Shown here: positions 5,323-6,680 of the stretch, in pieces
How positions within the stretch are numbered: the first letter of the stretch is position 1
Layout of the letters: each line of letters begins with the position of its first letter
Origin: Marinovum sp.
Lineage (GTDB): Bacteria; Pseudomonadota; Alphaproteobacteria; Rhodobacterales; Rhodobacteraceae
DNA length: 6,680 bases
NCBI GenBank assembly: GCA_002684375.1
Contig: NYVC01000105.1
Span: forward strand, 1-6,680
Direction of reading: 5' to 3'
Translations under genes and position numbers: made by a program
The notes under the pieces: generated by a model
What the model was told of the DNA's origin: nothing
The model's input: the letters and a program-made list of their open reading frames with translations, nothing else
Database searches by the model: none

Positions 5323-6351
5323 ATGGCAGAAGCAGAAAGTGATTCATCTTTAACAGCAAATTTAAGCGGGACTGAAAAATCCGCGATTTTGATGATGCTC
5401 TTGGGTGAGGAACAGGCTGCTGAAATTTTTCAGAACCTGAGCCCTCGAGAGGTGCAGCATTTGGGGACAGCGATGTACGCCGTGTCCGGTGTTGACCAAG
5501 AGGCTGTAAACGCAGTGTTGGATGAATTTCTGACCCTGATGAAACAACAAACAAGCCTCGGGCTCGGGGCTGGTAACTATATTCAAAATGTTCTGAAACG
5601 GGCGCTAGGGGATGACAAAGCTCAATCTGTTTTAAGCCGGATTACACCCGCAGACAGCAATAAACCGATCGAAATCCTTGACTGGATGGAAGCCCGATCA
5701 ATTGCAGAACTGATTATGGATGAACATCCCCAGATTCAAGCTCTTGTCGTGTCATATCTGGAATATGGCATGGCGTCTGACGTGCTTAATCTGCTGACCG
5801 AGGATATGCAGGCAGAAGTGATTTTGCGGATCGCAACACTGGAGACGGTTGATCCCAACGCCTTAAAAGAACTTGAGCAAGTTATGCTGAACAAGTTTAA
5901 AGCCAATACCAATTTGCGCTCATCGCAAGTTGGTGGTGTGGCCGCTGCCTCTAAAATTATGAACTTTACCAAAGAGGCGATGGAAAAACGTATTCTTGGG
6001 GTGATTAAAAAGCACGACAAAGATCTGATGACGGCGATCCAAGATAATATGTTCACCTTTGACAACCTTATCATGTCTGACGAACGGTCTCTTCAAACTC
6101 TGCTTCGGGCTACAGATCCAGAAGATCTGATTATGGCGCTCAAGGGTTCAGACCAGAACCTTCAGGAAAAACTGTTCGGATGTATGTCGACGCGTGCCGC
6201 AGCCAACCTCAGAGACGAAATGGAAACGCTTGGCCCTGTGCGTTTGACAGAAGTCCAGGAAGCGCAGAAAAATATCATCGCGGTCGCGCGGAAAATGTCC
6301 GATGACGGAACGATTGTTCTGGCCGGACGTGGTGGCGAAGAGATGGTCTAA
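5323..6351 (+). CDS. fliG: Flagellar motor switch protein FliG
   Basis: The 342-residue product has all FliG domains: an N-terminal FliF-binding domain (about 15-110, with LSGTEKSAILMMLLGEE), a middle domain with the EHPQ motif (134-137) that contacts FliM, and a C-terminal torque domain starting after MFTF (243-246). The charged torque helix is intact: R291, R297, D298, E299 and R307 match E. coli R281, R287, D288, D289 and R297 at a constant offset of ten. FliG sits on the cytoplasmic face of the MS ring, takes up force from the stator and sets rotation direction with FliM/FliN. The C-terminal tail GGEEMV resembles gammaproteobacterial FliG. GAGGG five bases before the ATG is a good ribosome binding site. 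Its TAA shares one base with the next gene's ATG. Confidence 0.97.
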   Translation: MAEAESDSSLTANLSGTEKSAILMMLLGEEQAAEIFQNLSPREVQHLGTAMYAVSGVDQEAVNAVLDEFLTLMKQQTSLGLGAGNYIQNVLKRALGDDKAQSVLSRITPADSNKPIEILDWMEARSIAELIMDEHPQIQALVVSYLEYGMASDVLNLLTEDMQAEVILRIATLETVDPNALKELEQVMLNKFKANTNLRSSQVGGVAAASKIMNFTKEAMEKRILGVIKKHDKDLMTAIQDNMFTFDNLIMSDERSLQTLLRATDPEDLIMALKGSDQNLQEKLFGCMSTRAAANLRDEMETLGPVRLTEVQEAQKNIIAVARKMSDDGTIVLAGRGGEEMV

Positions 6352-6680
6352 TGGCAAAGAGTAAACTCGTTGGTGAGTTTGATTTAGACGGTTCACCGCT
6401 GAGTGCATTCAACGTCTCTAAAGCGATGGCGAAAGCCCGTGAGGCTGCTTTTATTCTCAAGCCGGGCAAAGCAAAAAATGACGATGGTTACTTTCGTAAG
6501 GTCAGCTGGAATGAGGTGGCACCACCGGTCGATCTGACCCCTGATCCCGCCAGTGAAGACGAGGCTGCGTCCGCCGCTAAAGAGGATACAGCCGCAGAGG
6601 GTGTCGCCGAGGATAATGGCGACCCCGATGGGTGGGATGAAGCGTTGCAATCAGCGGATACGGCTGATGGCGGTGCCGGC
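6351..6680 (+). CDS. fliH: Probable flagellar assembly protein FliH, N-terminal part (3' end outside window)
   Basis: The ATG at 6351 overlaps the fliG stop as TAATG, and the frame stays open for 110 codons to the right edge. This arrangement suggests translational coupling to fliG. Residues 1-60 contain a positively charged, Ala-rich stretch (about 24-42) and a Trp-containing segment VSWNEVAPP (52-60). Residues 62-110 are an acidic Ala/Asp/Glu-rich, probably disordered stretch. FliH is the regulator of the export ATPase FliI, and its N-terminus is poorly conserved and often low in complexity. The conserved coiled-coil and FliI-binding part would lie outside the window. The assignment rests mainly on position directly after fliG, where fliH is the usual gene, so it is less secure than its neighbours. 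Confidence 0.68.
   Translation, partial: MAKSKLVGEFDLDGSPLSAFNVSKAMAKAREAAFILKPGKAKNDDGYFRKVSWNEVAPPVDLTPDPASEDEAASAAKEDTAAEGVAEDNGDPDGWDEALQSADTADGGAG

Overview
The window is the start of a flagellar basal-body gene cluster together with its own transcriptional control genes. The best match in gene content and order is the sigma-54-controlled, gamma-like flagellar system (fla1) of Rhodobacter sphaeroides, so an alphaproteobacterium is the likeliest host. Two points support this: the pairing of a FleQ-type activator with a FleT-type activator that lacks a DNA-binding domain, and the Rhodobacteraceae-like style of the LuxR/NarL tail at the left edge. The host assignment is inference, because base composition (around half G+C, with a very AT-rich control region) does not decide it.

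Layout: positions 1-275 hold the C-terminal end of a LuxR/NarL-type response regulator (+). A 202-base gap without a convincing gene or terminator follows. Positions 478-1602 (-) encode a FleQ/FlrA-like sigma-54 activator that has the AAA+ core and Fis-type HTH but no N-terminal regulatory domain. The divergent control region, about 1603-1897, contains a near-perfect sigma-54 promoter (1851-1865) reading right, several inverted repeats and an IHF-like site. Positions 1898-3064 (+) encode a FleT-like activator with a degenerate receiver-like N-terminus and AAA+ core but no HTH. Then come fliE (3080-3424), fliF (3469-5301), fliG (5323-6351) and the start of probable fliH (6351 to the right edge), closely spaced and all on the + strand.

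Proposed working: FleQ binds upstream of the divergent promoter and activates sigma-54 RNA polymerase to make the fleT-fliE-fliF-fliG-fliH mRNA. FleT, which cannot bind DNA by itself in any recognisable way, then probably joins FleQ in mixed oligomers that act on later flagellar promoters. This last step is known for R. sphaeroides and inferred here. The structural genes make the export-gate/rod junction protein (FliE), the MS ring (FliF), the rotor switch protein that takes up torque (FliG) and the export ATPase regulator (FliH).

The most notable points are the complementary domain loss in the two activators, the promoter lying inside the apparent 5' end of fleT (which fixes the real start at 1898), the inverted repeat near -79 as a candidate enhancer site, and a hairpin over the fliE stop codon.
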